A DNA stretch of 46,918 nt from the NCBI GenBank assembly GCA_017453335.1, contig JAFTKI010000007.1:1-46918 (forward strand), read 5' to 3'. The notes below the pieces were generated by a model. That model ran no database searches. It was not told the origin of the DNA and saw nothing but the letters and a program-made list of their open reading frames with translations. Position 1 is the stretch's first letter. Every line of letters begins with the position of its first letter. Both the position numbers and the translations under genes were made by a program. The DNA is from Clostridia bacterium. Lineage in GTDB: Bacteria > Bacillota_A > Clostridia > Oscillospirales > CAG-272. Of this stretch, positions 1 through 6,730 are shown one piece after another.

Positions 1-96
1 AAGGGCATGGAGCCGAACGAAGCATACGAAAAGTCCAAAGGCACATACGGTAGATTCAATGATGCTGTAAAGTACATTGACCCCCGTAAGGACTAA
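1..96 (+). CDS. C-terminal end of an unidentified protein (cut by window start)
   Basis: An open frame runs from the first base to a TAA at 94-96 and encodes 31 residues ending in YIDPRKD. It lies 17 nt before the GGGtGRT gene on the same strand, so the two are probably co-transcribed. From memory, GGGtGRT genes often follow a NifU/IscU-like iron-sulfur scaffold gene, and this tail could belong to one, but no cysteine ligand or other diagnostic motif is inside the window. The function is therefore left open. Confidence 0.55.
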   Translation, partial: KGMEPNEAYEKSKGTYGRFNDAVKYIDPRKD

Positions 97-113
97 GAAG
101 GAGGGACTGTATC

Positions 114-1112
114 ATGGCCAAGTTTGAAGGTTACGCAAGACGCGAGGCGAAGATCCTCGCAACATTGAAGGAATACGGCATCAACTCCATCGACGAGTGC
201 AAGGAGATCTGCGATGCGAAGGGCATCGATCCTTATAAGATCGTCGAGGAAACCCAGCCCATCTGCTTTGAAAACGCAAAGTGGGCATACGTGGTCGGCG
301 CGGCAATCGCAATCAAGAAGGGCTGCACCAAGGCTGCTGACGCAGCTGCAGCGATCGGCATCGGACTGCAGAGCTTCTGCATCCCCGGCTCGGTAGCTGA
401 GAACCGTAAGGTCGGTCTGGGTCACGGAAACCTCGGCAAAATGCTCCTCTCCGAGGAGACCGAGTGCTTCTGCTTCCTGGCCGGTCACGAATCCTTCGCG
501 GCTGCTGAGGGCGCTATCAAGATCGCACTCAACGCAAACAAGGTTCGCACCAAGCCCCTGCGCGTGATCCTGAACGGTCTGGGCAAAGATGCAGCCTACA
601 TCATCTCCCGTATCAATGGCTTTACCTACGTAAAGACCTCCTTTGATCCCTACTCCGAGACCGTCACGGTTCTCGAGGAGAAGCCCTTCTCCAAGGGCCC
701 CCGCGCTGACGTTAAGTGCTACGGCTCCGACAACGTCCCCGAGGGCGTTGCAATCATGAAGCTGGAGAACGTAGGCGTTTCCATCACGGGTAACTCCACC
801 AACCCCACCAGATTCCAGCACCCCGTTGCAGGTACCTATAAGAAGTGGTGCCAGGAGAACGGCGTGAGCTACTTCTCCGTAGCATCCGGCGGCGGTACGG
901 GTCGTACTCTGCACCCCGATAACATGGCAGCAGGTCCTTCCTCCTACGGCATGACCGATACCATGGGTCGTATGCACTCCGACGCACAGTTCGCAGGCTC
1001 CTCCTCCGTCCCCGCTCACGTAGAGATGATGGGGCTGATCGGCGCAGGTAACAACCCCATGGTGGGAATGACGGTCGCAGTTGCAGTTGCTATTGAGGAA
1101 GCTTCCAAGTAA
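114..1112 (+). CDS. GGGtGRT family protein
   Basis: This 332-residue protein carries the motif that names its family, GGGTGRT, in its C-terminal third (about residues 262-268), followed by LHPDNMAAG. The family is a conserved protein of anaerobic Firmicutes with no assigned activity. No signal peptide or membrane segment is visible, so it should be cytoplasmic. The ATG at 114 is preceded by AAGGAGGG at a good distance. The C-terminus reads VAVAVAIEEASK. The same twelve residues are encoded again 50 nt downstream in a remnant (1165-1203) that is followed by a hairpin terminator, so the 3' flank has been rearranged. Family assignment is firm; function is unknown. Confidence 0.9.
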   Translation: MAKFEGYARREAKILATLKEYGINSIDECKEICDAKGIDPYKIVEETQPICFENAKWAYVVGAAIAIKKGCTKAADAAAAIGIGLQSFCIPGSVAENRKVGLGHGNLGKMLLSEETECFCFLAGHESFAAAEGAIKIALNANKVRTKPLRVILNGLGKDAAYIISRINGFTYVKTSFDPYSETVTVLEEKPFSKGPRADVKCYGSDNVPEGVAIMKLENVGVSITGNSTNPTRFQHPVAGTYKKWCQENGVSYFSVASGGGTGRTLHPDNMAAGPSSYGMTDTMGRMHSDAQFAGSSSVPAHVEMMGLIGAGNNPMVGMTVAVAVAIEEASK

Positions 1113-1204
1113 GAAATTTGTATTGCCTGTGAAAACCGCACGCGACCGTCATTCCTAATGACATGTTGCGGTTGCGGTTGCGATTGAGGAAGCAAGCAAA
1201 TAAT

Positions 1205-1225
1205 CCTTGCGGCGTAAGGCTTTTT
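1205..1225 (+). terminator. Intrinsic terminator behind the GGGtGRT gene
   Basis: CCTTGC at 1205-1210 pairs with GTAAGG at 1214-1219 around a GGC loop and is followed by CTTTTT. It is the first terminator-like structure after the stop at 1112 and directly follows the remnant stop codon at 1201-1203. Confidence 0.6.
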
Positions 1226-1288
1226 AGCTTTTCGATTTTTGAAAGATCATTGTAAAAGTCTGATCGCGCAAAATCAAACACAAAAAAG

Positions 1289-1330
1289 TTGGACACATCA
1301 TTTAGGAGGAATCCTATATGATGTGTCCAA
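1289..1330. terminator. Conserved-sequence bidirectional hairpin terminator, copy A
   Basis: Left arm TTGGACACATCAT (1289-1301) and right arm ATGATGTGTCCAA (1318-1330) pair perfectly over 13 bp. An inner stem TAGGA/TCCTA (1303-1307 with 1312-1316) caps the structure. An A run lies to the left (1282-1287) and TGGTTTTAT to the right, so it can end transcription in either direction between convergent genes. It lies 25 nt behind the stop of the minus-strand gene at 1356. Confidence 0.8.
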
Positions 1331-1355
1331 TGGTTTTATATTACCTGTTCTCTGT

Positions 1356-2957
1356 TCAATTCACGGCACGCTTGTGATTTTCTACGCTTTTTGCGATCAA
1401 ATGATAGTCGTTTGTCAGGATCGTGTCGATTCCCATGCGCAAAAATTCTTCTGTCTCCTTCGCATCGTCCGACCAGAAGACGTTGCAAGCGATTCCGTGT
1501 TCGTGCGCCTTATCGATCATTTCTTGGTTGAAATATGGCTTGAAGAGCTGGACCTTTTTGCAACCATACCGAATCGCACGGTCAACGATCTCCCATGCGC
1601 CATCCCCTGCACCGCAGCAGCGGGTAATGTGCGGATATTCCCTTTGCAGGCGTTCGAGCACCGCGTCCTGTCCGCTCATAAAATACACGTATTTTTCGCA
1701 ATCGTATTTTTGGATCAGGCGAACGACCTTGTCAAGATATTCGGGACGGTCGCCAGCGGTCTTCAGATGAATATTCATCACGCAGTGACATGCAAATTTT
1801 TTAAGGATATCTTCAAACATCGGAATTGTCATCCCCTCGAATTTCTCGCCCATCTTCCCGCCGAAATCAAGCGCACGAAGCTCCTCCAGCGTGTATTCCC
1901 AAACATTTCCCGTTCCGTTGGAGACTCTTTCGAGAGTAGAATCGTGGATCGACACGACCTCTCCATCCTTGGTAAACCAAAGATCAAATTCGATCTCCTC
2001 CGCCCCCATTGCAACCGCCGCACCAAAGGCGGGGAGACTGTTTTCGGGGGCAACGGTATTGAAGCCTCTGTGAGCACAGACGCGCGGATAGCTCATTCTC
2101 CCGTCGGAAAGAACGATCGCGCTTCCCGCAGGGCGGTACTTCCACGGGCGACGTCCCGCTTCCACGTATTCAAAGTGCGATGCGGGCAGATTTCCGAAGC
2201 CTGCCGGTTTGTAGTATTTTTGCGATGGATTGATTTCGACCGTTTCCATTCCGACACGGCTTTTCATGTCAACAAGAACTTCACCATCGGGAGACACGAC
2301 ACAGCTTCCGCCGCCGATGTCAGTTTCCTCGCCCATGCTCACCGAGGAACGCACGATATAAGCATTGCAGTTATAGGCGCAAAAGCGACTCATCGTTTCA
2401 AGTGCGCTTTGCTTATCGCTTCTCTGATGCGAGCATCCGATGATAATATCGGGCTTTTGCCTTGCGATCGCCGGAAATGCCTCGTAAAAATAAAAATCAT
2501 AGCAGGTAAGGAAGCAGTAACGCAAACCCTCGATTTCGATCACGGTCGGCGCGGAATGCTCAAAGCTGTAGTCGCTGACCATATGGTAGACCGCAACCTC
2601 CTTCGGGGTGAGGTGCTGTTTATTGTAGATCCCCGCAAGATTGCCTTGTCGATCGATTGCAAACGTGGTATTGTATAATCCCTTTTCCGTTTTGTTATGC
2701 GCATTGAAAAATACGATCGCATTGCACCGTTTTGCGGTTTCAATCGCCTTTTGGTAGAGGGGATCGAAAAATTTTGTGTAGCTTTCCACGACGTTTTCGG
2801 CACTGTGTGCCATGCAGGGAATGTCGGTTGCCTCAGGGAATACGATCAGATCCATTGAATCGTCACAGCGGTCAAAGGCATCCATTTCCCATTGAAAATA
2901 TTTTTCCGACTCAGAAAAATCTGTTGAATAGGGCGGTTGAACAATGCAAACTTTCAT
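1356..2957 (-). CDS. Nitrilase-superfamily / glycerophosphodiester phosphodiesterase fusion
   Basis: This 533-residue protein joins two enzymes. Residues 1 to about 245 form a carbon-nitrogen hydrolase with the catalytic triad E42 (in FPEATD), K113 (in YNKQHL) and C152 (in TCYDFYF). Residues from about 290 form a glycerophosphodiester phosphodiesterase with AHRG at 295-298, E305, the E323/D325 pair in EIEFD, and H338-D339. Both active sites look complete. The ATG at 2957 is chosen because GGAGAAAAAAC precedes it; longer reading runs into the divergent promoter. The gene is divergent from a LysR regulator that probably controls it. A cytoplasmic enzyme acting on an amide-bearing phosphodiester or on lipid head groups is an inference. 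Confidence 0.85.
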   Translation of the reverse strand: MKVCIVQPPYSTDFSESEKYFQWEMDAFDRCDDSMDLIVFPEATDIPCMAHSAENVVESYTKFFDPLYQKAIETAKRCNAIVFFNAHNKTEKGLYNTTFAIDRQGNLAGIYNKQHLTPKEVAVYHMVSDYSFEHSAPTVIEIEGLRYCFLTCYDFYFYEAFPAIARQKPDIIIGCSHQRSDKQSALETMSRFCAYNCNAYIVRSSVSMGEETDIGGGSCVVSPDGEVLVDMKSRVGMETVEINPSQKYYKPAGFGNLPASHFEYVEAGRRPWKYRPAGSAIVLSDGRMSYPRVCAHRGFNTVAPENSLPAFGAAVAMGAEEIEFDLWFTKDGEVVSIHDSTLERVSNGTGNVWEYTLEELRALDFGGKMGEKFEGMTIPMFEDILKKFACHCVMNIHLKTAGDRPEYLDKVVRLIQKYDCEKYVYFMSGQDAVLERLQREYPHITRCCGAGDGAWEIVDRAIRYGCKKVQLFKPYFNQEMIDKAHEHGIACNVFWSDDAKETEEFLRMGIDTILTNDYHLIAKSVENHKRAVN

Positions 2958-2974
2958 GTTTTTTCTCCTTTTTC

Positions 2975-3003
2975 TTGACTTATTTCCATGTATCGTGTAA
3001 AAT
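2975..3003 (+). promoter_or_regulatory. Sigma-A promoter of the LysR gene
   Basis: TTGACT (2975-2980), a 17-nt spacer and TAAAAT (2998-3003) match the housekeeping consensus well. It lies 35 nt before the LysR start and inside the 81-nt divergent gap, so a regulator bound here could affect both genes. Confidence 0.75.
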
Positions 3004-3038
3004 GAATACGAATGATGATAATGAAAGGATAGAGAGCG

Positions 3039-3908
3039 ATGAATTTGATACAGTTGCGTTATTTTTACGAAAGTGCACAAAGCGAAAACTTTTCTAAAAC
3101 GGCTGAAAAATATATGGTTCCCACGTCTTCCGTTTCTGCGGCGATCAAAAGGCTTGAAGAGGAACTCGGCATTCTTCTGTTCGACAGAAATTCCAACCGC
3201 GTCACTTTGAATCCCGCCGGACAGCTTCTTGCCAACGCTTTGGGAAATGCGTTTGGAGAGGTGGAGCGCGCGATTTCCGACATTCAATCAAACACTGTTT
3301 CCAATCCCGAGATCCGTATTCTCGTTCGCGCAAGAAGATCGTTTATCACAAATCTTCTTATCGAATACCGTACGCTTCATTCAAATGTAAGATTCAGAAT
3401 GCAGCACGAGCTTGATACGGAAAGCTACGATGATTTCGATATCGTTATTGATGAAAAAAACGAAACTCTGCATTCCGAAATGGAGCATTTCTTGTTTTTG
3501 ATAGAAACGCTTTGCATAAAAGCCGGCAAAGAGGCCCCTCTTTGTGATCGAAAACTCACAATGAACGACCTGAAAAAATATCCGTTCATTATGATGCGAG
3601 GAAATAATCATATGATCAGAATTTTACGCCAGCATGGCAGGCGATGCGGATTTGAACCGAATATCGCATTTCTGTGTGAGGACAGACAGTGCCTTTTGCA
3701 ATGTGTGGAAAGCGGAATGGGGCTTACGATCGGCTCGCGGCGAGCACTTGGTGAGGAGATACAGAGTAAACTTTCACCGCTTGACGTATCTGATTTCAAT
3801 GAGGTTCAGCAAATCTACGTATACCATCGCAAAACGCAAGCAACCGATGTGACTCTTACGGATTTTTTGCAGTTTTTGTCGAAACGGAGGCACCTCGAGC
3901 TCTCTTGA
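3039..3908 (+). CDS. LysR-family transcriptional regulator
   Basis: A 289-residue LysR-type regulator. The N-terminal winged helix-turn-helix is clear at about residues 1-60, with the typical MNLIQLRYFYESA opening, the SVSAAIKRLEEELG recognition segment and LFDRN. The remainder fits a periplasmic-binding-like effector domain. The start at 3039 follows an AAAGGATAGAG ribosome binding site. It is divergent from the nitrilase/phosphodiesterase fusion, the usual arrangement for a LysR regulator and its target, and may sense a substrate or product of that enzyme. Its last 53 bases overlap the 3' end of the convergent YitT gene. Confidence 0.92.
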   Translation: MNLIQLRYFYESAQSENFSKTAEKYMVPTSSVSAAIKRLEEELGILLFDRNSNRVTLNPAGQLLANALGNAFGEVERAISDIQSNTVSNPEIRILVRARRSFITNLLIEYRTLHSNVRFRMQHELDTESYDDFDIVIDEKNETLHSEMEHFLFLIETLCIKAGKEAPLCDRKLTMNDLKKYPFIMMRGNNHMIRILRQHGRRCGFEPNIAFLCEDRQCLLQCVESGMGLTIGSRRALGEEIQSKLSPLDVSDFNEVQQIYVYHRKTQATDVTLTDFLQFLSKRRHLELS

Positions 3909-4500
3909 CTCTCTGCGCGACGCAGATCAGAAGATTGATTCCCTGTGTTTTCACAAGCAGACCGATACCCGAGGCGACCGCGACGGAAACGTCAAGAAGA
4001 AATCCACCGATCAACACGATCAGGATATCCGTCAGCAAAAGTGCGTGACCAATCTTTATGCTTGAATATTTTTTTATGATGAGAGCAACAATATCCGTTC
4101 CTCCGGAGCTGGAATGCAAAGAAAATAACAGTGCGCTTGAAACCGCGATGACGGCGGCACCTAAAAGTGCAGAAAGATAGACGTTGGGGATTGGCGGTGT
4201 CTGTACGTAGAAAAGTCGGTCGAGTATGGCGATGAATACGGTTGTGGATAATGAGCCGACCACCGTTCTTACAGCTACCGTTTTTCCGAGTATGATGAAT
4301 GCAATCAGCATCAGGACAACGTTGATAAAGGTGAGGATCAGTCCGGGGGAAAACGGGAGAAAATGTGTCAGTATCACGGAAATGCCGCTGGTTCCGCCGA
4401 GAAGAACGTTGACTGGAAAAATAAACAGATGCGTTCCCACCGCATACAGAAAGCTGCTCAAAATAATGACAGCGAATTCTCCTATCGATTTGGCTTTCAT
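3856..4500 (-). CDS. YitT family integral membrane protein
   Basis: A 214-residue hydrophobic protein of the YitT (DUF161) type. Several membrane spans are visible, for example VIILSSFLYAVGTHLFIFP near the N-terminus and LLLTDILIVLIGGFLL later, together with the family hallmark GGTSGISVIL and the HSSSGGTDIVA segment. Many relatives carry a C-terminal cytoplasmic DUF2179 domain and are about 280 residues long; this one stops after the membrane part with a short basic tail. The start at 4500 is supported by GAGAGGA upstream. Its function is unknown in the family. It is transcribed toward, and overlaps by 53 nt, the LysR gene. Confidence 0.85.
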   Translation of the reverse strand: MKAKSIGEFAVIILSSFLYAVGTHLFIFPVNVLLGGTSGISVILTHFLPFSPGLILTFINVVLMLIAFIILGKTVAVRTVVGSLSTTVFIAILDRLFYVQTPPIPNVYLSALLGAAVIAVSSALLFSLHSSSGGTDIVALIIKKYSSIKIGHALLLTDILIVLIGGFLLDVSVAVASGIGLLVKTQGINLLICVAQRVKRARGASVSTKTAKNP

Positions 4501-4717
4501 AAGCAGTCCTCTCTTTCTGTGTGTTGCGTTCGGTAATGTATTATAGCACATAGCACTGCACGTTGTAAATACCTTATTCAAATATATCCGCTATAGTTTG
4601 AAAGCGATAGCGGGCACATTCTGTAATCAAAAAAATCTGCGCACTCGGTGGAACGAGGGTTACAGAAAGTTCTGCAAAGCATGACCCAAACGGGTTGACA
4701 ATCGAAAAAAACATGCT

Positions 4718-4822
4718 ATGTTCGCGTCAAATTCCAAAGATCCGCATCTTTTTGCCGATCATATAGACGGCGGATTTATTATGGAATTTGACAGAGAATA
4801 TAGATTAATGAATACATTTTAG
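4718..4822 (+). pseudogene. Short coding-like remnant, family unknown
   Basis: An open frame of 34 codons (ATG at 4718, TAG at 4820) with protein-like composition, including the stretch DGGFIMEFDREYRL. No ribosome binding site is evident, and the surrounding DNA is degenerate, so it is more likely the tail of a lost gene than a functional small protein. The parent family was not recognised. Confidence 0.3.
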
Positions 4823-4865
4823 AATGTATAATCGCAACCTTTTTGCAAACACTTCCCCCACTCAG

Positions 4866-4985
4866 TTCGCGAACACATCGAAACGAGATATAATGCATTC
4901 AGCAAAACTGAAAACGATGTGTTCGGCGAACAGGATTTTGCAAGGCTTATATCACAAAAAGGGCTTCATTGGGGCTTTATGAAAA
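4866..4985. repeat. Dispersed repeat with a palindrome and TATAAT core, copy 1
   Basis: TTCGCGAACACATCG (4866-4880) is inverted as CGATGTGTTCGGCGAA (4915-4930) with one bulge. Between them lies GATATAATGCATTCAGCA. The segment continues with AGGATTTTGCAAGG and TATATCACAAAAAG. The same series of blocks recurs at 14734-14900. It may be a small mobile or non-coding RNA element; nothing proves expression. Confidence 0.5.
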
Positions 4986-5015
4986 TCGAATTGCCGAAAA
5001 TTGAACAATAAAAAG

Positions 5016-5057
5016 TTGGACACATCATTTTGGAATTTTTCCATGTGATGTGTCCAA
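5016..5057. terminator. Conserved-sequence bidirectional hairpin terminator, copy B
   Basis: TTGGACACATCA (5016-5027) pairs with TGATGTGTCCAA (5046-5057), capped by TGGAA/TTCCA (5031-5035 with 5039-5043). A run AAAAA precedes it and TATTTTTATT follows. It lies 24 nt behind the stop of the minus-strand XRE gene. Confidence 0.8.
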
Positions 5058-5081
5058 TATTTTTATTAACTTAAAACAATC

Positions 5082-5267
5082 TTAATCGTTGCATACTATG
5101 TAATCAATACTTACGCCAAAATATTTTGATAGTGCTTTGAGGGTTGAAATGTTTGGCTCGCACCTTCCTGTTTCAAAATGACTATATTCAGGGAGGGAAT
5201 ATCCGATTGCCTCAGCAACTTGTTTTTGCAAATCTCCTTTATTTTTACGTAGCTCTTTAAGCCTCAT
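5082..5267 (-). CDS. XRE-family helix-turn-helix protein
   Basis: A 61-residue protein that is little more than one Cro/CI-type helix-turn-helix: MRLKELRKNKG, then LQKQVAEAIGYS as the first helices and NISTLKALSKYFGVSIDYIV as the closing part. The ATG at 5267 is chosen because GGGGGAGGT lies 8 nt upstream; a longer in-frame extension has no such site. It overlaps the end of the RNase III gene by 11 nt, so the two are probably translated in a coupled way from one mRNA. It could repress its own operon. The base composition of both genes is richer in A and T than that of the carbohydrate genes around them, which hints at separate acquisition. Confidence 0.85.
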   Translation of the reverse strand: MRLKELRKNKGDLQKQVAEAIGYSLPEYSHFETGRCEPNISTLKALSKYFGVSIDYIVCND

Positions 5268-6300
5268 GATTATCAACCTCCCCCAAATAGAGCCAGACCA
5301 TCTGATATGCAGCAATTTTCTTTGCTTGCTTTTTGGATGCATTGGTCACAACAAATCCTTGACGCAAACTTTCAAGATAGCAATGACATTCCCAAATTGG
5401 ATTGCCATCAGCATCGTGTGATTCCGAATACTCATACTGGGGTTCGCTGATATAACCTTTTTGATACAATTCTTGGAGCTGGTTGATTGCTCGATCAATA
5501 TCAGGCTCACCTATTTCATCCCTCAAAGAATACAGCAAATGAGCCTTTTTCAGATTCTCATAAACTTTTTGAGCAGCATTTGCTATAGCTTCTTTCTTTG
5601 TCACTCCAAGCGCTTCCTCATCAAATGGGGGGCATATTATACGACAACGATAGTGCGTAATCTTTTCTCCAAACCGATTACGATACTCCAACAAGAGAGG
5701 TGTACTAAACGAACCAGGGATCACAAGATACTTCAAAGGTTGACCGTATTTCTTTTGGTGCCATTGCTGTACTAATTGCATATAATCAATTTCATCACCA
5801 AAACCGTTTTCAAAATAGAATTCCGGATTCAGCATGCGTTCCACGACCTTTGTGAGCGCATCAACATTCCACCCCGAATCAATCGCCACCGCGCCGAGAA
5901 TTGCCTCGAAAAGATCTTCCTGTACGGATTCTTGTTCCCATACTCTTTGTTCAATATCTCCCTTGCCCATTAACAATCGATGTTGAAAATCAAGTTCTCT
6001 GACCTTACTTGCCAACATTTCTCGGCACACGAGCTTTTTCTTGATTTCCGTGAGCTTGCCCTCGTCCAAAGAAGATGAAAAAAGTTCTCCTGCACCAATG
6101 TGACCATAGTATTCGCTCATTTTTTTCATAACGATAAAATCCAAAGCTTTATCGCCATAAAACTCGAGCACCTCGTTGTTTAATGCGTTTTTGTTTTTTT
6201 CCGTATAGGATTTCCTTGTAAACGCCTGACAAAGTAATCCTCGGTTTTTGAACGTATATCCAATATGTAACTGGATATACTCCCCATTTTTCATTTCCAT
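5257..6300 (-). CDS. RNase III with two double-stranded RNA binding domains
   Basis: A 347-residue RNase III-like endonuclease. The catalytic domain (about residues 8-160) keeps all expected acidic residues: E43, E46 and D50 in NEVLEFYGD, and D129 and E132 in EDLFEAILGA, so it should cut double-stranded RNA. Ordinary bacterial RNase III is about 230 residues with one dsRNA-binding domain. Here a first such domain spans about 170-250 (TKKEAIANAAQKVYENL) and a second about 268-340, ending in the classic ASKKQAKKIAAYQM. It is therefore an accessory enzyme, not the housekeeping copy. The start at 6300 has AAGGAGGT upstream. It is followed by an overlapping XRE gene and preceded by a structured leader. 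Confidence 0.88.
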   Translation of the reverse strand: MEMKNGEYIQLHIGYTFKNRGLLCQAFTRKSYTEKNKNALNNEVLEFYGDKALDFIVMKKMSEYYGHIGAGELFSSSLDEGKLTEIKKKLVCREMLASKVRELDFQHRLLMGKGDIEQRVWEQESVQEDLFEAILGAVAIDSGWNVDALTKVVERMLNPEFYFENGFGDEIDYMQLVQQWHQKKYGQPLKYLVIPGSFSTPLLLEYRNRFGEKITHYRCRIICPPFDEEALGVTKKEAIANAAQKVYENLKKAHLLYSLRDEIGEPDIDRAINQLQELYQKGYISEPQYEYSESHDADGNPIWECHCYLESLRQGFVVTNASKKQAKKIAAYQMVWLYLGEVDNHEA

Positions 6301-6313
6301 AAGAAATGACCTC

Positions 6314-6387
6314 CTTGTGTTTTCTACAAGAAGGTATAGTTATAGCCCGACAAAGCCCACGTATCCTGTGCGCCTCCATCGGGCATA
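6314..6387 (-). promoter_or_regulatory. Folded 5' leader of the RNase III gene
   Basis: Read on the minus strand, TATGCCCGA (6387-6379) pairs with TCGGGCTATA (6350-6341) with one bulge, and inside it GGCGCAC pairs with GTGGGCT with one mismatch, giving a long interrupted hairpin. A second hairpin, CTTGT (6330-6326) with ACAAG (6318-6314), ends directly at the GGAGG ribosome binding site. Such a leader could be a cleavage site for the enzyme it precedes, as known for E. coli rnc autoregulation; that part is inference. Confidence 0.5.
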
Positions 6388-6678
6388 AGTATATAAAATG
6401 CATTACATAAATCACTTGCATTTGAGGTTGACAACTTGCATCATCAAAGTCAAATATCCTTGTTTTATGTCCGACAGTTTACAAACTTATACCGTTCCCT
6501 CTTGTGTTTTCATTATACCACATGAAAAAGCATTTGTCAAGTAGTTTGTACTATCCATTTTGGAGAATTCATAGGTGACGCATCAATATTCATATATAAA
6601 CACGGAGAATTTTTGCAATGAAAAAAGCTGAAAATGACGGCGCAATTCATAACTTTTGAAGAAGGTTGCAACAGAAAA

Positions 6679-6716
6679 AAACACCCAATACCGTTGTTTG
6701 GCGGCATTGGGTGTTT
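6679..6716 (-). terminator. Intrinsic terminator of the GH39-like gene
   Basis: On the minus strand AAACACCCAATGCCG pairs with CGGTATTGGGTGTTT (one G-U pair) and is followed by TTTTTTTC. It lies 14 nt behind the stop at 6731. Confidence 0.85.
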
Positions 6717-6730
6717 GAGACAGAGGAATT

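Larger units (their letters stand above)
1145..1330 (+). repeat. Dispersed repeat, copy 1: gene 3' end + terminator + long hairpin
   Basis: This segment resembles 22127-22315 along its whole length. It starts with ACCGTCA, then carries ATGACATGTTGCGG and 12 codons reading VAVAVAIEEASK plus TAA (1165-1203). Next comes a small hairpin with a T run (1205-1225), a spacer containing CATTGTAAAA, and finally the GGACACATCA hairpin (1289-1330). The last 12 codons give exactly the C-terminal peptide of the intact upstream gene but with mostly different synonymous codons, so the segment derives from a diverged homologue rather than a fresh local duplication. In addition, GCGACCGTCATTCC at 1142-1155 is a perfect inverted copy of 1065-1078 inside the gene. 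Confidence 0.7.
4501..5015. other. Gene-poor spacer with degenerate coding remnants
   Basis: About 515 nt without an intact gene. It contains the leader of the YitT gene at its left end, a short coding-like fragment at 4718-4822, a small perfect hairpin ATACATT/AATGTAT at 4812-4829, and a repeat shared with 14734-14900. No RNA gene was recognised. Confidence 0.6.

Noticed and set aside
93..1019. Long antisense open frame opposite the GGGtGRT gene
   Set aside because: It is the shadow of a strongly coding frame; it has no ribosome binding site, and its sequence is rich in Gly, Val and Cys, with no family resemblance.
1239..2678. 479-codon plus-strand frame opposite the nitrilase/phosphodiesterase fusion
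   Set aside because: It starts inside the terminator region and is the mirror of a gene with two complete active sites.
4866..4985. A small protein gene (frame with SKRDIMHSA)
   Set aside because: The frame is only partly shared with the second copy, has no ribosome binding site, and the palindromic layout argues for DNA or RNA structure.
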